A stretch of 64,000 nt of DNA. Source: Topomyia yanbarensis. Its lineage: Eukaryota > Arthropoda > Insecta > Diptera > Culicidae. The first letter of the stretch is position 1, and each line of letters begins with the position of its first letter. The position numbers and the translations under genes are program-made. Below, piece after piece: positions 11,765-23,512 of the stretch. A model generated the notes under the pieces. The model was not told the DNA's origin and searched no databases. It was given only the letters and a program-made list of their open reading frames with translations. The DNA lies in the NCBI RefSeq assembly GCF_030247195.1, contig NC_080671.1:4058501-4122500 (forward strand), written 5' to 3'.

Positions 11765-12310
11765 ATGGCTTCCGGATTCGATCTTCGGCTGCCCCAGCCG
11801 CTCGATGGATCTAACCTGGCAAAGGAGTGGCACATGGAAGCAGGCGTTTGGAATTTTTCTACGTGCCAACAACAAAACCAAGGAAGTGAAGCGAATAAAA
11901 TTGCAACATTTCTGTGGCTGATTGGACCGCGAGGCGTAGAAATATTCAATACGCTGTACCCAAACAATAGCAGCAACGAGAACATGTTTGGGCAAGACGA
12001 CGACGAAGAGGAAGGAGAAAACGACGAAGAGAGGTTTGCTGATGCTACAGATGTTGCGGCGGCACTCACACTTGCACAGGTCATCAAAGCTTTTGACGAA
12101 TACTGCATGCCGCGCAGAAACGTCACGATGGAAGCTTTCAAATTCAATTTGATTACGCAAAAGGAAAAACAAGCTTTCGGTGACTTCGAAACAGAGCTGC
12201 GCACTCAAAGTCAGTTCTGTGAATTCAAGTGCTCTTCTTGTCAAGCTCCGTATGCTGATCGTATGCTTCGAGACAAGACATCGGAGTACATGATAAAAAG
12301 TTGCAGCTAA
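11765..12310 (+). CDS. Gag (capsid part) of the Gypsy element
   Basis: The frame runs from ATG at 11765 (MASGFDLRLPQPLDGS) to a stop at 12310, about 181 residues. The frame is open further upstream, but this is the first ATG after the primer-binding site. An acidic stretch (DDDEEEGENDEE) lies in the middle. It has the size and position of a Ty3/Gypsy capsid domain. The zinc knuckles follow in another frame that overlaps its end by about ten bases, so a frameshift, programmed or mutational, separates the two. Confidence 0.8.
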   Translation: MASGFDLRLPQPLDGSNLAKEWHMEAGVWNFSTCQQQNQGSEANKIATFLWLIGPRGVEIFNTLYPNNSSNENMFGQDDDEEEGENDEERFADATDVAAALTLAQVIKAFDEYCMPRRNVTMEAFKFNLITQKEKQAFGDFETELRTQSQFCEFKCSSCQAPYADRMLRDKTSEYMIKSCS

Positions 12311-13314
12311 AACTTCTGGATGGGAAGGATGAGCCACTGTCCAAGGTAGTGGAGATGTGCAAAATTTTTGAAGCTGCGACGGAAAACCGGCTGCTGCTGG
12401 ACAGAAAGGATTTTGTGATGGAAATCAAGGCGAACGGCGACAAGGCGGAGGATACTAAACCGAAGGAAGTTGCTGTCATCAATCGGAATACCAACAAGTG
12501 CTACAATTGTGGACAACCATACGTGCGAAACCATCGTCGCAGCTGCCCAGCTATGCGTGTAGAGTGCTATGCGTGTGGCGATGTGGGTCACTTCAGAAAA
12601 TGCTGCCGCAAGAAGACGTCACATGAAGAACCGAACCGCAAGCCACCGAGGACGGAATCCAAAAGTTCATCCGGAAAGGCGGTGTATTCCGTTAATTGGA
12701 GTGACGCAGGTAATGTTTTATGTTCAGATCAGGTCGACAGTGCATATGATAATGATTTTTGTATTGATTCTCAAACTACTTCCTATAGAGTAAGCGCTAA
12801 CGTTAGTGGCCCATCGTCTTGTAACAGTCGGGTTGAAAGGTGGACAAAAACTTATCTTGTGTGTGGAATTCCTGTCAAGTTCAAATTGGATACTGGGTCC
12901 GACGTCAACTGTATTCCAATCAGCGTTGTCCGGAAGCTAAATGTTAAAATTAATGATTTTGAGAATACTCCTGTGCTCGATTACAGAGGAAATACAATTC
13001 AGGTTTACGGTAAAGTGAAACTTCTTTGTGTCGATACGTCTGACAAATCCAAATGGGTTGCTGAGTTTCTGGTTGTTGATGGTCGTTTTGAGTCGTTGCT
13101 TGGATTGTCATCTTGCGTTGCCTTTGGGTTGGTTAAGCGATTGAATGCTATCTCCAGGTTTCCAAGTAGCAAGGAAGAGTTTATCAGACAATTTCACGAT
13201 GCTTTTGAAGGTTTGGGTAAAATTCCTGGTAAGTGTAGTATCGTTCTCAAGGAAAACTCTTCGCCAGTTGTCCACTATAAAAACGAATACCGCAAGCGCT
13301 GCATGAGCGTTTGA
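12301..13314 (+). CDS. Nucleocapsid zinc knuckles and aspartic protease of the Gypsy element
   Basis: The frame carries two cysteine-rich knuckles at 12496-12610. The first has atypical spacing (CYNCGQPYVRNHRRSC). The second is a standard CCHC (CYACGDVGHFRKC). The retroviral-type protease follows at about 12860-13110, with active-site motif LDTGSDVNCIP and a later FESLLGLSS. The frame then enters the linker to reverse transcriptase and stops at 13314, eighteen bases before the next open segment. An ATG start is not required if it is translated by frameshift from gag. Confidence 0.85.
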   Translation: MQLKLLDGKDEPLSKVVEMCKIFEAATENRLLLDRKDFVMEIKANGDKAEDTKPKEVAVINRNTNKCYNCGQPYVRNHRRSCPAMRVECYACGDVGHFRKCCRKKTSHEEPNRKPPRTESKSSSGKAVYSVNWSDAGNVLCSDQVDSAYDNDFCIDSQTTSYRVSANVSGPSSCNSRVERWTKTYLVCGIPVKFKLDTGSDVNCIPISVVRKLNVKINDFENTPVLDYRGNTIQVYGKVKLLCVDTSDKSKWVAEFLVVDGRFESLLGLSSCVAFGLVKRLNAISRFPSSKEEFIRQFHDAFEGLGKIPGKCSIVLKENSSPVVHYKNEYRKRCMSV

Positions 13315-13331
13315 GGACGGAATAGCAACAA

Positions 13332-13775
13332 ATGGAGGAGCAGGGAATAATCTCACCAGTTGACTATCCTACCGACTGGGTGAGCAATATGCAGATAGTG
13401 GAGAATGGGCGGCTGCGCATCTGTCTCGATCCTAAGCCACTAAACAGATGCATCAAGCGTGAACACTTTTTGATTCCAACTCAGGAAGATCTGTTTAGTC
13501 GTTTAGCAGGAAAACGTGTATTCTCTGTTCTTGATTTGAGCAACGGATTTTGGCAAATGGAACTTGACGTGAAGAGCTCTGATTTGACGACTTTTATGAC
13601 GCCGTTTGGTCGTTTCCGGTGGAACCGTGTCCCGTTTGGGTTAAACAATGCTCCTGAAATGTTCCAAAGAAGAATGGTTCAAATATTTGGCGACATAGAC
13701 GGTGTTGAGGTGTACTTTGATGACTTGGCGATTGCGGGTGAAGATAAAGCCGACATGACAGAATCCTTGCAATAG
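13332..13775 (+). pseudogene. Reverse transcriptase, N-terminal part, Gypsy element
   Basis: This 147-residue segment has the fingers and palm: RICLDPKPLNRCIKREHF, FSVLDLSNGFWQMEL, FGRFRWNRVPFGL and the catalytic box VEVYFDDLAI (the YxDD core). It is in a different frame from the preceding segment and stops at 13775, after which the palm continues in the frame of 13835-15619. The breaks are mutational. Confidence 0.88.
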
Positions 13776-13834
13776 TTCTTGATCGCGCTCGTAAGAATAA
13801 TATCAAGTTTAATCGAGATAAGCTTCAGTTTCGG

Positions 13835-15540
13835 TTGCCACAAGTTCAGTTCATGGGAAGCACCATCGGCGACGGAAAAGTCCAGCCATTGGACAAGGAT
13901 ATACGGGCAATTACCCAAATGCCGAAACCTCAATGCGTGGCTGAAGTTACACGACTTCTTGGTTTTATGAAATATCTTGCCAAGTTTATTCCTAATCTGT
14001 CACAACGCACCGCAAATCTTCGCAAGCTTACCTACATTGGAGCGGAATGGGTATGGACTACAGAACACGAAAAGGAATTAGAAGATCTGCTCTCGTTCAT
14101 AAATAAAGCTCCAGTTCTTGCCATTTTTGACCCATCGAAGCCATGTACAATACAAACTGATAGTTCCAAAGATGGGCTTGGTTGTGTGCTCCTTCAAGAT
14201 CATGGACCAGTAGCATTTGCCTCGCGCACCCTGTCGCGTAGCGAACAAAAATGGGCTCAAATTGAAAAAGAATTACTTGCTGTTGTCTTTGCCTGCTCAC
14301 GTTTTCACTATTTCTTGTATGGTCGTGAATTTGAAGTCCAATCCGATCACAAACCACTGGAGACCCTCATTAAACGGGACATTGATGAGGTGTCTTCTCG
14401 TCTACAGCGAATGTTCTTAAAGCTTCTTAAATACCCAGGTCTATCAATTGTATACACTGCGGGAAAGGACATGCTTGTTGCGGATTGTCTGTCGAGGGCT
14501 CCTTTACCAGAGACTGGTAAAACTGATGTTCAACTGGAAGGTGTGGTTCATTCACTTGTGAAACAAGCATGTATGTCCGAAGATAACTTCAATTTGTATG
14601 TGGATGCTTTAAACAATGATGAGCGCTATATGCGCATAGTTCGATATGTCGAACAGGGTTGGCCATCATATCACCGACTCGATGATCTTAGTCAGATGTT
14701 CTTTAAATGTCGTAGTGAGCTTCATTACGAAAATGGTTTACTGTTCAGAGATCATCGATTGGTGGTTCCAACGAAATTGCAACACTTGATATGTAAGTGG
14801 GTTCATGCACCGCATCTTGGAGTAGAAAAAACTTTAGCCAGGGCAAGAATGCAGTTCTTCTGGCCAGGCATGACCAACGATGTTTCGGAGATGGTAAAAT
14901 CGTGTCTGACTTGCGAGAAATTCCAGCGTAACAATCAAAAAGAGCCACTTAGACAGGATGATTCTCCGGAGTATCCGTTTCAGAAGGTGTCCACGGATAT
15001 TTATGAGTATGGTGGTAAGGATTGGTTGGTGTTGGTCGACGCCTACTCAGGTTTTATTTGCTCGGATCGGCTTCAGGATAAATCTATGCGAAGTGTCAGC
15101 TTATTGTTCGATAAATTTTTCAATGCGTATGGATATCCCACACAGATTCGCAGTGATAACAATCCGTTCGATTCGTTGGAGTGTGAGAGGTATGCGAATA
15201 AGAACAACATCCGGTTCATCTTCTCTAGTCCACGGTATCCTCAAAGCAACGGCCTAGCGGAGAAAGCTGTTGCAATAGCCAAAAATATTTTGAAACGATG
15301 TTTTGAACTTGGTGAAGTGGATCAATTCCAGTATCGTCTTCTTGAATTTAATACGACTCCGATTGCTGGTATGCAGCTTACACCAAGCCACCTGTTTTTC
15401 GGAAGATTACTTAAAACGCGTTTACCTGTTGATGAGTCTCTTTTGGTTCGTAAAGATATTGAAGAAAGGGTTGTCCGCAGTAAGTTTGAGCGTAAACGTG
15501 TCATTCAAAAGGAGAACTATGATAAAACAGCTAAACCTTT
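13835..15540 (+). pseudogene. RT thumb, RNase H and integrase of the Gypsy element, truncated by insertion
   Basis: The frame contains the RT connection (QVQFMGSTIG, LLGFMKYLAKFIPNLS), RNase H (TIQTDSSKDGLGCVLLQ, ELLAVVFACSRFHYFLYG, DHKPLE), the integrase HHCC zinc site (ICKWVHAPHLGVEKT and CLTCEKFQ) and the DDE core (VSTDIYEYGGKDWLVLVDAY; IRSDNNPFDS; PQSNGLAEKAV). RNase H preceding integrase fixes the Ty3/Gypsy order. The frame is interrupted after TAKPF at 15540 by a 630 bp insertion. The last 26 residues of the open frame to 15619 belong to that insertion. Confidence 0.92.
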
Positions 15541-16170
15541 CATACTATGTTGCGTTTCGGCTTCGCCTCTTCAGAAACCGACACTAACGTATTGTCGGAA
15601 TAGATTAGCGCCGGCTTGACGCAAATCCCTTAAAACTAAAACACACTATGTGTTTCAATCAAACGACTGATCAAACGTGATGTCCCGTTCGAGCAGAAGT
15701 TCTGTTTATGCCGATGAGACACAAGTGAAGCCGAAACTTGTCTTGGCTTAGCAGGCCTATGCGAAAGCACTATGCTATATTTCACCCTAAAGAGGAAAAT
15801 TTGGTAAAAACCAAAATTTCTCACTAGGGTGAAAATTTGTTGGTAAAAACCAGTCTTTGTTTCGGCTTCACTTGTGTCTCATCGGCATAAACAGAACTTC
15901 TGCTCGAACGGGACATCACGTTTGATCAGTCGTTTGATTGAAACACATAGTGTGTTTTAGTTTTAAGGGATTTGCGTCAAGCCGGCGCTAATCTATTCCG
16001 ACAATACGTTAGTGTCGGTTTCTGAAGAGGCGAAGCCGAAACGCAACATAGTATGAAATAAGGATTTGTGCCCTCCTGTACAAAGACTGGTTTTTACCAA
16101 CAAATTTTCACCCTAGTGAGAAATTTTGGTTTTTACCAAATTTTCCTCCTTAGGGTGAAATATAGCATAG
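15541..16170. mobile_element. 630 bp insertion of interleaved inverted repeats in the integrase
   Basis: Segment A (15541-15737) is repeated inverted at A' (15859-16055). Segment B (about 15771-15860) is repeated inverted at B' (16081-16169). The order is A-B-A'-B', not a simple hairpin. AGCTAAACCTTT flanks both sides (15529-15540 and 16171-16182), a duplication of up to 12 bp. Joining across it restores the integrase frame into the C-terminus. Motifs from A ('gttagtgtcgg', 'gccgaaacgcaa') recur in degenerate form at about 24950-24990. The superfamily was not determined. Confidence 0.8.
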
Positions 16171-16717
16171 AGCTAAACCTTTGCTGCCGCTTAATGTTGG
16201 AGATCGTGTTATTTTTAAGAAATGCTCGAAAGAATGGCAACATGGTACAGTGACGCGTGACGTTAATGGGCGATCCTACATTGTAAAAGACGGGTTCGGA
16301 AATCATTTCAGACGTAACCGCAGGTTTATGAAACGTACTACAAACGATAGCGCAGATGTGCGAGATTCACCAATTGTAGACCAGCGAAACGAGTATTCTC
16401 AAAATCATGAACAGCCTCAAAATGGTTCAGTTATTCCGCTCGAAGTTTCTCGACACAACGTGGTAGATCAGTCGCCTTCCTCTGTTGTTCAGCCTCAGCT
16501 GATAAATCCAAATGTTAGTGATGCAGCTGGTGATACCTTGCCTAACGCAGTGACGTCTGTCCCAGCCCCTGCTAATCCTGAATTCACCATTCCTTCCACA
16601 TGGTCCCACCCTCCACCAAATTCACATGCTCCTCCCTTGTCACATGAGGGATGTCGAACTAGTCGTAGTGGCCGTTCAATTAAATCTCCCCAATATTACG
16701 GAGAATGGCTTTACTGA
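16171..16717 (+). pseudogene. Integrase C-terminus of the Gypsy element
   Basis: The frame resumes with LPLNVGDRVIFKKCSKEWQH, YIVKDGFGNHFRRNRRFMKR and a proline-rich tail ending NSHAPPLSHEGCRTSRSGR and QYYGEWLY. The small SH3-like region followed by a basic, low-complexity tail is usual for Gypsy integrases. It is separated from the catalytic core by the 630 bp insertion. Confidence 0.85.
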
Positions 16718-16719
16718 TT

Positions 16720-16736
16720 TCAAAGAAAAGAAAGCG
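16720..16736 (+). other. Polypurine tract of the Gypsy element
   Basis: A purine-rich run (caaagaaaagaaagcg) ends immediately before the 3' LTR, in the position expected for plus-strand priming. Confidence 0.6.
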
Positions 16737-16945
16737 TGTAATAATATTCATCTGTCTTCATATCTGTGATGCATCCTTGCCTAACTAACACAAATATGCA
16801 CTGTCGTAGGGTGCGCTAACAAATACATATTATGAGCTAGCATAGGACCGCGTCACTCCATCATCACATAGTTAGTTCGCTCTGTACTATCACGCTGAAT
16901 AAAACTTAATAATACTTTCTGAAGCTCTTCCCAATACTTAAAACA
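16737..16945 (+). repeat. 3' LTR of the Gypsy element
   Basis: It is near-identical to 11436-11638, with the same TG...CA ends, and is followed by the CTTGA duplication at 16946-16950. Confidence 0.95.
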
Positions 16946-17176
16946 CTTGACCCTCTTCTTACGGTTTGCTTGGTATCTTTTGTCGCTCTCTCCTTCGTAC
17001 CATGGTAGGGTACGAAAGGCTGTCGTCCGTGAAGGGTTAAGATGATGAGTTTGTGAGCAGAGATTGGTCGAGTGAAGTGCGTGCTTTTTTACCAGGTTTA
17101 TCAGTTTTTCCGCACTCTATGCTAACTTAAAGGAGCCGTTGGACTGTCATATTTTTATAATTTGTGAAAGAACGCC

Positions 17177-20100
17177 CAGTGGCTTAGCCAGAAATTTGGT
17201 TTGGAGGGGGTTTTGACGAAAATCGATTGATTTTCAAAATTGCTTCAATATAATGTAAATTTGATAAAATATTAAAAGTTCAAAATCAAAAACAGTTCAG
17301 CAGTTACCATTCCATTCTACAAATGAGAAAGAATAATGAAGAATACCTTTCATATTTCATATCAAAGAATATTCACATTCAAAGTTGGAATATATGTCCG
17401 ATAACTTTTTTTACGGTCAACAGCACATAATTTCGAAACCATCAAATTCAAAGGTTGGTCGTAAAATGGTAAATAGTTCCTAGTGATCCCCATCTCCTAT
17501 CTCATGCTGTGCGTCTATTGATGACATTTAATCTGTAGGTCGGCATCGACTGGGTATTACCGTCTTCTGCAGTAGAAGCGAATTGAGAAGGTGCGAGAGG
17601 GCATGGGCGCTATAACCCTACCGTTGACAGAACTGAATACGACCCCCACACGGCTGTTCTTAGACGAGATAGGAGGTTGGGTCAAAACCAAGACCAGAAA
17701 AGTCCACCTTACGAAGAAATCGGAAGAAATTGTATGTGTAAAAGCGGGCACCACGCGGTTACATTCTACTAGAGCGACGACACAACAAACGAGTTGGGAA
17801 TCAGCTCTGTAATGCTGAGCAATTTGCACCAACGCGTATTAAGGTAGCAGATGATCAGCGAATGGATGTGTGTGTGTGGATCAAAGTCCATTTCTGAAAC
17901 TACTGCGTCCTAAACGTACACTGCCCTCACGAAGCGAGACCCAAGAACGAGAAAGATGCATTTTACGCGCATTTGGAGTCCGTGGTAGAATGTGAAGCTC
18001 CTCATCGGCTACACCCTTAAAAATCTCCTGATTAACAAACTGTTAACCAAATTCACTTTTTAAGGAACGGAAGCTTCTTCTCCAATATCACAAATGTTCG
18101 CACCTTCCTCAGTGCGCATATAGATTCGGAATCGCCTACAGATCGGAATACCAAGGCGATGGAGCATCTATACAGAGTTACGAAAATTCTACGAGTAGAT
18201 AAATCGCTCGAGCAAAGGCTATGTGCCACAGGCCAACATATGAAGAGATACTAATGGAGATTTTCTCACGACTAAGTGTGAGCTGATCGTTAATTGTATT
18301 ATGACGAACATCGAACCAGCAGTAGACGACGAGAGTATCGCAAGAATCAGCCTGGGAATATGCACAGCCGACGACAGATTCCCAGCGCCGGATCTACCTA
18401 AGATTCTTGAGGAGATCGAATGGTTGAGGCCGCTGGGAATGATCATCTGCTATGTGAGCTGCTGAAACACGGAAGAGAGCCATTGGTCAGAGCACTCCAC
18501 TGGGTGGTTTTGAAGATCTGGAGGAAACAGATTTTTCCGAGGATTGAATGGAGGAACTCGTATGTCCCATCTATAAAAAGAGTGTTAAGCGGGATTGCGG
18601 CAACTAGTTACCGAGCAATCACATTGCTGAAGGTGTTCTCTTAAATTCTTTATCGCCGCTAATAATCGTTAGCAAGCAAGTTTGTTGAGATTCAAACGAC
18701 AATAGATCGAGCGATGTGTGATGAGTATTAGAGATACTTTCGATTCCTTTTGAAACTCGGAAAGGGCTACAGCAAGGAGTGATAATAAGAGCGAGGATCG
18801 AGACGAGTAGTACGGTTTTCCGGAAGTCCGTTCAGCTTTTTAGCTTCGTCGGTAACGTCAATATTGTGGCACACAATCTTGAGATGATGGTGCAGGCGTA
18901 CATCCGACTAACGGTTGAAGCAAAGCGAATTGAACTGGTCACAAATGCGTCAGACATAGTACATGAGAGTAAAAGGTTACTCTTCCAACCGAGTATATCG
19001 ATTGATGGCGATGATATCGAGCTGGTTGATGAGTTCGTGTATTTGGGCTCACTAATGACTTCAAAAGAGATATTTGGAATCGTATTATATTTAGTAGGTA
19101 AACGTTGTTACTTCGTGCTTTGAAAAGCTTTTCGAACGAAGAGTGTACGACACCGCATTGAGTTAACCTTCTATAAATCGCTTATTAGACCGGTTGTCCT
19201 CTACGGGCATCTGGAGCATGCTAGCGGGAGATCAACGCGATTCTAGTGTTTTCGAATGGATCGATGGGATGCATATGAAAGACGGAATGTGGCGACGGCT
19301 TATGGACAATGCAACAATAGCTTGAAAAACCACCCATTGTTCGATCAGCGAAATTTGGGCGGCTGCGGTGGGCTGAGAATGTCGTCAGAATGGAGAGCAA
19401 CTCGGTAAAAAATGTTCTAGAAACTAATCCGACAGCTACAAGGAGGAGAGATCGGTCAAGATGGAGGAGACCTGAGGAGTCGTCGTGCCCTGCGAGGCGA
19501 CAACATGGCTTAGACTAATTGGTAAGTAAAATATTTAGGTGAAAGTTTAGCAACAAGTGTCCCAACATAAAAAAAATCTGGCATAATCATTGTAGTGATA
19601 AATACTCCTAGAAATTAAAATGGAAAACCAACTCTTCAAAAAAGTAGTAAGAGACCTGATGTCTTCAGCAAAGTTGTATAGAATTTTATGTAAAACATCT
19701 CTATTGAAGATATGAAAACTCTATGTATGTAGCATATCGAGATACAAAACAATATTTACGAAATTATTCTTACGGTATTTTCGTTTTTGACAGTGCACTA
19801 CATCGGTGTAGTCGGTGCTACACTCATTTAAACTTGGGTGTAATCAGTCGATCTCTTTCTTTGCACTACACCGGTGTAGCATCTAGAAAAAACGAAAACG
19901 CTATTAGATCCAGTTTTCTACAATTTTACTGTAAGCTTCATAGACACATGGCTTGGATAAAATGTTTATTTTATTGTTTATTAACAGCAGAAGAGATTGA
20001 TCATATACAGTAACATAAGAATTCGTGTCTTTGGCCACGTTATTTGTAATAAAATTCTCGAAAGCTTTACTGAAGACACCAAGTTTTTCGAGACTATTTC

Positions 20101-20190
20101 AACTGGTTACCTCCATTTTTTTTCAATTCAAATAATTTTGGTTTTGGGGGGTTTGAAATCCCCCCCCCCCATTTCCTGGCTACGCCGCTG
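17177..20190. mobile_element. 3.0 kb hAT-type element A, host to an RTE relic
   Basis: The ends are CAGTGGCTTAGCCAG and CTGGCTACGCCGCTG. AGAACGCC is duplicated exactly at 17169-17176 and 20191-20198, an 8 bp hAT-type target duplication. Subterminal 'tttggtttggagggggtttt' on the left matches the right end of element B (23763-25663), so A and B are one family in opposite orientation. No hAT transposase was recognised. A short inverted pair at about 19778-19896 (gtgcactacatcggtgtag / ctacaccggtgtag) may be a further small MITE. Confidence 0.88.
17531..19530 (+). pseudogene. Degenerate RTE-like LINE inside hAT element A
   Basis: Recognisable fragments in order on the plus strand are: EKDAFYAHLESVVE (endonuclease region, about 17960), NDHLLCELLKHGREPLVRAL and SYRAITLL (RT fingers, 18430-18640), RLTVEAKRIELVTNAS and IELVDEFVYLGSLMTSK (18910-19070), and a C-terminal arginine-rich segment after RMESNS near 19390. 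The spacing is shorter than a full element and stops are frequent, so it is a deleted, dead copy. Before 17900 the assignment is weak. Confidence 0.7.
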
Positions 20191-20619
20191 AGAACGCCTA
20201 TTAGTGTTAGGCAGATCTCGAGCCCGCAACTTGCTATTGCGTGAGGAGACTTTCTTCCGCCGCCGTCTTCAGTATAAGCTTCCTCGTCGATGCTGCTGGC
20301 TATTGATTTGGAGGTGCTGAATCCAGTTTTTGCAATGCAGGTACAAATTTGGCAACCATCTGTGGTTCAGGTATTTATATTAAAATCTTTATTTCGAATT
20401 TGGTTGTCATAGATTAAAATTTCGTTATCAATTTCTGTGCATAATTTTTCATAATTCGATCACAGTCCAGGTACGAAAGATTGAATTTTGTAATATCACA
20501 TGTTCGTGGTGTCAAATCATGTAGTCGTACCTTGGTTTCGCAGCCGCCTATATAAATTTACATTCTAATGCTTCTATAAGTCTATACGTCGTGTTGTATG
20601 TCGCCATAGTTAATTATTA

Positions 20620-21300
20620 TTGCAACACTTTAGATTGATGGATCGGTTATGGTTGACGAAATGAAACCAAACCAAAGTTTTGCAGTAGTTCAGTATATGT
20701 ATTTTTTCAGCTTACATATGTCGTTTTAATTTTATGAGTTTGAGTAAAATACTCGACTTTTTTGATTAACCCGCTTCATTAAATAGTGCTCAAGCAGTAG
20801 TTTCTGGGACGTTTTCTCTGTTTTTCTTTAATCATATTTCTTGTCCTTCGCCTTTTTTTCGTTTTTCGAAGTTCGCACTTAATCACAGCCCAAAAATTTT
20901 CGATCGAGCGGAGTTCATAACAGTTTAGTGGATTCGATTTGGAAAGTTCTGTACCTTATACGTTTTCAATCCGGATTGTTTGCAAAACATATTTTTTTGC
21001 CCAAATTCTTTGTTGAAATGTTCGGATTCTACCTGTATTTATGGTCCCCTGTGACTCGTTTGTGGTACTTTTGAAAGCCGTTTAAGTTGATGGAATGATG
21101 TATATTTATCAGTTTTCGAACATCGTGATGCGATAACCCAGTATTTTGCAAGCGGTCCCGTTAAAAAATTATGCGTGAGAATGACACCCTTTTTTGTCGA
21201 TTATTAGTATTTTTTCACATCTTTTACCGAAATTTGCTCAGGCAAGCAGTCAGAAAAAATCTCAGTAAAAGTGGCATTTACTCAGCGAAAATGACTGGGT
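20620..21300 (-). pseudogene. Tc1/mariner-type transposase relic
   Basis: On the minus strand, 20870-20990 reads NPLNCYELRSIENFWAVIK, which matches the NPPxxPELRPIExFWA block holding the third catalytic acid of Tc1/mariner transposases. A downstream block includes SGLIKKVEYFTQTH. Upstream, near 21120, GLSHHDVRKL resembles the N-terminal region, so the catalytic middle appears deleted. Multiple stops are present, and no terminal repeats were identified. Confidence 0.6.
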
Positions 21301-23512
21301 TGAAGTGAGTGAAGAGGTCTTCGAACAGAAGGGGTATGACCTGATTGAATTCATTCATCCTCATTCCTAATTCCCAATAAAGCAACAGTAGGCTGTGACT
21401 AGATGTCGTTACTTTTCATCGAATTCGCGATCAAACTGATACCTACTGGAAACACTGCCTTTAGGTAGATAATTAATATTAATAAACTTCAGGGCAGCTT
21501 CTCCTGCTACTTTCTTTTTGCAGAATTAGGCTATCACAATTACCCCAGCAGTAAGGTCAGTTTTTTTACGAACAGATATACCTCATTTACCAACATACAA
21601 CCCTAATTCTTTAGCTGTTGGTTAGCCTAGTGGAAAATTCTCATTAACATTATCAACCCTCGTGTTGCAACATAGGATCAAAACCATCTATACCGTTACT
21701 AGACGTGGTGTTGTACTCTTTATGTTGTCGTTAATTACACGGTAGTTCTGTATAAAATTTTCTGCTCTGGAGAAAACACTGGTTTCATGTGTCAGTCGTC
21801 GCATTTTTTCGGTTTGTAATAACAAAAAGTGTGCTGAGAATGAATATAAAAATTTTGCGAAAACGTTTGGAATATAGTTTAAAAATAATAATTTAAAGTG
21901 TACAAAGTGTTCCCCTCTGACGGTACTTCACCGAAACGAAGGGAGAGTACAACTTGACTCGAGCATCAGTTTCAATGCTGTTTACAAAAGGCAAACATAT
22001 TTGAAGCGATAATGCTAAATGGTAACTTCATCATCCTCTCCCTTATCAAGCACACAAAACATCATGAAATTTTAAACAACCAAAAATATTAGCATTAGCG
22101 CTGGTCGACCGAAAGGGAGTTATAACCCTTTCCCAAGGGTTACACGACTACGAAAAGGGCTTCACAAGGCTTTGGGTATTGCACTGAATGAGTGATGACG
22201 CGAATCAGAATACCAGCCAGTCGGTGCCTGCTTGGATGTGGTGATCCTACCAGCTATTAATGCAGCGAAACAATTGAGGGAAGCGAGTTACAACCGTGAA
22301 ATGGGAAACTAATTGTTCGTACTCAATAATTGATATAAATGAAATGATGCTGTAAATTAATGTTTAGCGGGTGGGGATTAGGGTGGACAGGTTTGTGGTT
22401 AGAACAAAACAGGACAACGGAGTTTTAATGGATTGTTTTTATTATGTTGAAATTTATTATAATTAAACAATGTTTGCCTTAATGTTGCATTTAAGTACCT
22501 TTTAGATAGTGTTGGTAATTAAATAAAAAATTACTTGTTTTCATTTCGTATTTTTATTTCTTTCACTTCTCCAAAAGCAAACATCCAACATCATCGGTTT
22601 ACTCCAATGAAGAGCATATAGAAAAGCGGATAATAAATTCTCAATTGAAAATTCGATTGTTATTTTTCAATACTCGCTAATCCATCGCCAATCAGATTAA
22701 TCAAAACCACTGAAACCGCGACAGACCGCAGATTTGCAAGTTACGGGAAAAAAAGAATATGCAAGGAAAAGTCTGCTTCGCACGAGAACTGAATATTAAT
22801 TTTTCAAGTAAACCAGCGACGGATTTTTTTTTGTTTGGCAATCCAAAAACTACATTTCCATTTTTCGCGCCCTGGGCAGAATTTATCCATTGACTTTGAC
22901 TTAGCGCGATATAATGTAACTTTCGTTCGAGAATTATACCTTATAATACCGCAACGAAAACGGTGTAGCAATTTGATTTTCATTAAACGAAATTGAATTT
23001 GTCACTTTCGTGATCCTTTTCAAGGATGATTCTCCCTCAAAGCACATATAATAACTTGTACGCTGCTGGAACTGGATTGTATAGGATTTCACACACAAAA
23101 GCGAACAGTGACAAGTGGAAAAGCTAACAAGTGGTAGGAGGCTATGGAATGAAAAGGCGATGCGTGGCGCAATATGTATACATTATATGTTTGAGGGTGG
23201 AACTCAATCGAAGGCAAAAGAAACATGTTTTTCTTGTATTGTACAAGAAAAGCAACGGAAGTCACTGTCGGTATTTTACTTTTCGGTCGGTGGGGTGTAA
23301 ATTGGCACAGGATGTACTTGGACTCATTCCCAGAGGGGGTGTAAAATTAAATTATGCGGCAATTTTGATTTGAGATTATTCATCTGGTGCGATTGGACTG
23401 AGTGTGGGAATTTTTTCGTCACTCAATTTAAAAGTCAATTTGCGTTCTCCGACGCGTACCATCCGGAAAATCGCGAGTTTTGTGTGTTATTTTTGCTACT
23501 TCTATCACTTAC

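Larger units (their letters stand above)
11436..16945 (+). mobile_element. Ty3/Gypsy LTR retrotransposon (complete ends, broken coding region)
   Basis: Two direct LTRs of 203 and 209 bp (TG...CA) bound the element, which is flanked by the 5 bp duplication CTTGA. Order inside is primer-binding site, gag with zinc knuckles, protease, reverse transcriptase, RNase H, zinc-binding and core integrase, integrase C-terminus, purine tract. Integrase after RNase H identifies Ty3/Gypsy. No env frame is present. The coding region has several frame breaks and a 630 bp insertion at 15541-16170, so this copy is not autonomous. The LTRs differ by two substitutions and one short indel, implying a fairly recent insertion. 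Confidence 0.95.
1268..23512 (-). other. Ets96B: Ets96B intron, about 22.2 kb, packed with transposable elements
   Basis: The intron is bounded by a GTAAG donor at 23512 and a pyrimidine-rich CAG acceptor ending at 1268; both flanking exons are phase 1. It holds LOA-like, RTE-like, Gypsy, hAT-type and Tc1/mariner material, listed separately. Stretches 1420-1900, 16951-17168, 20200-20620 and 21300-23510 show no gene or clear repeat structure. Part of 21.9-22.3 kb is less A+T-rich and is probably unique intronic sequence. Confidence 0.85.

Noticed and set aside
11644..12337. Long minus-strand frames in the Gypsy gag region
   Set aside because: They are antisense to gag with no domain similarity.
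23115..23373. Two overlapping short plus-strand frames upstream of the Ets96B exon
   Set aside because: They have no recognisable domain and no splice or start context, and lie inside an intron of the opposite strand.
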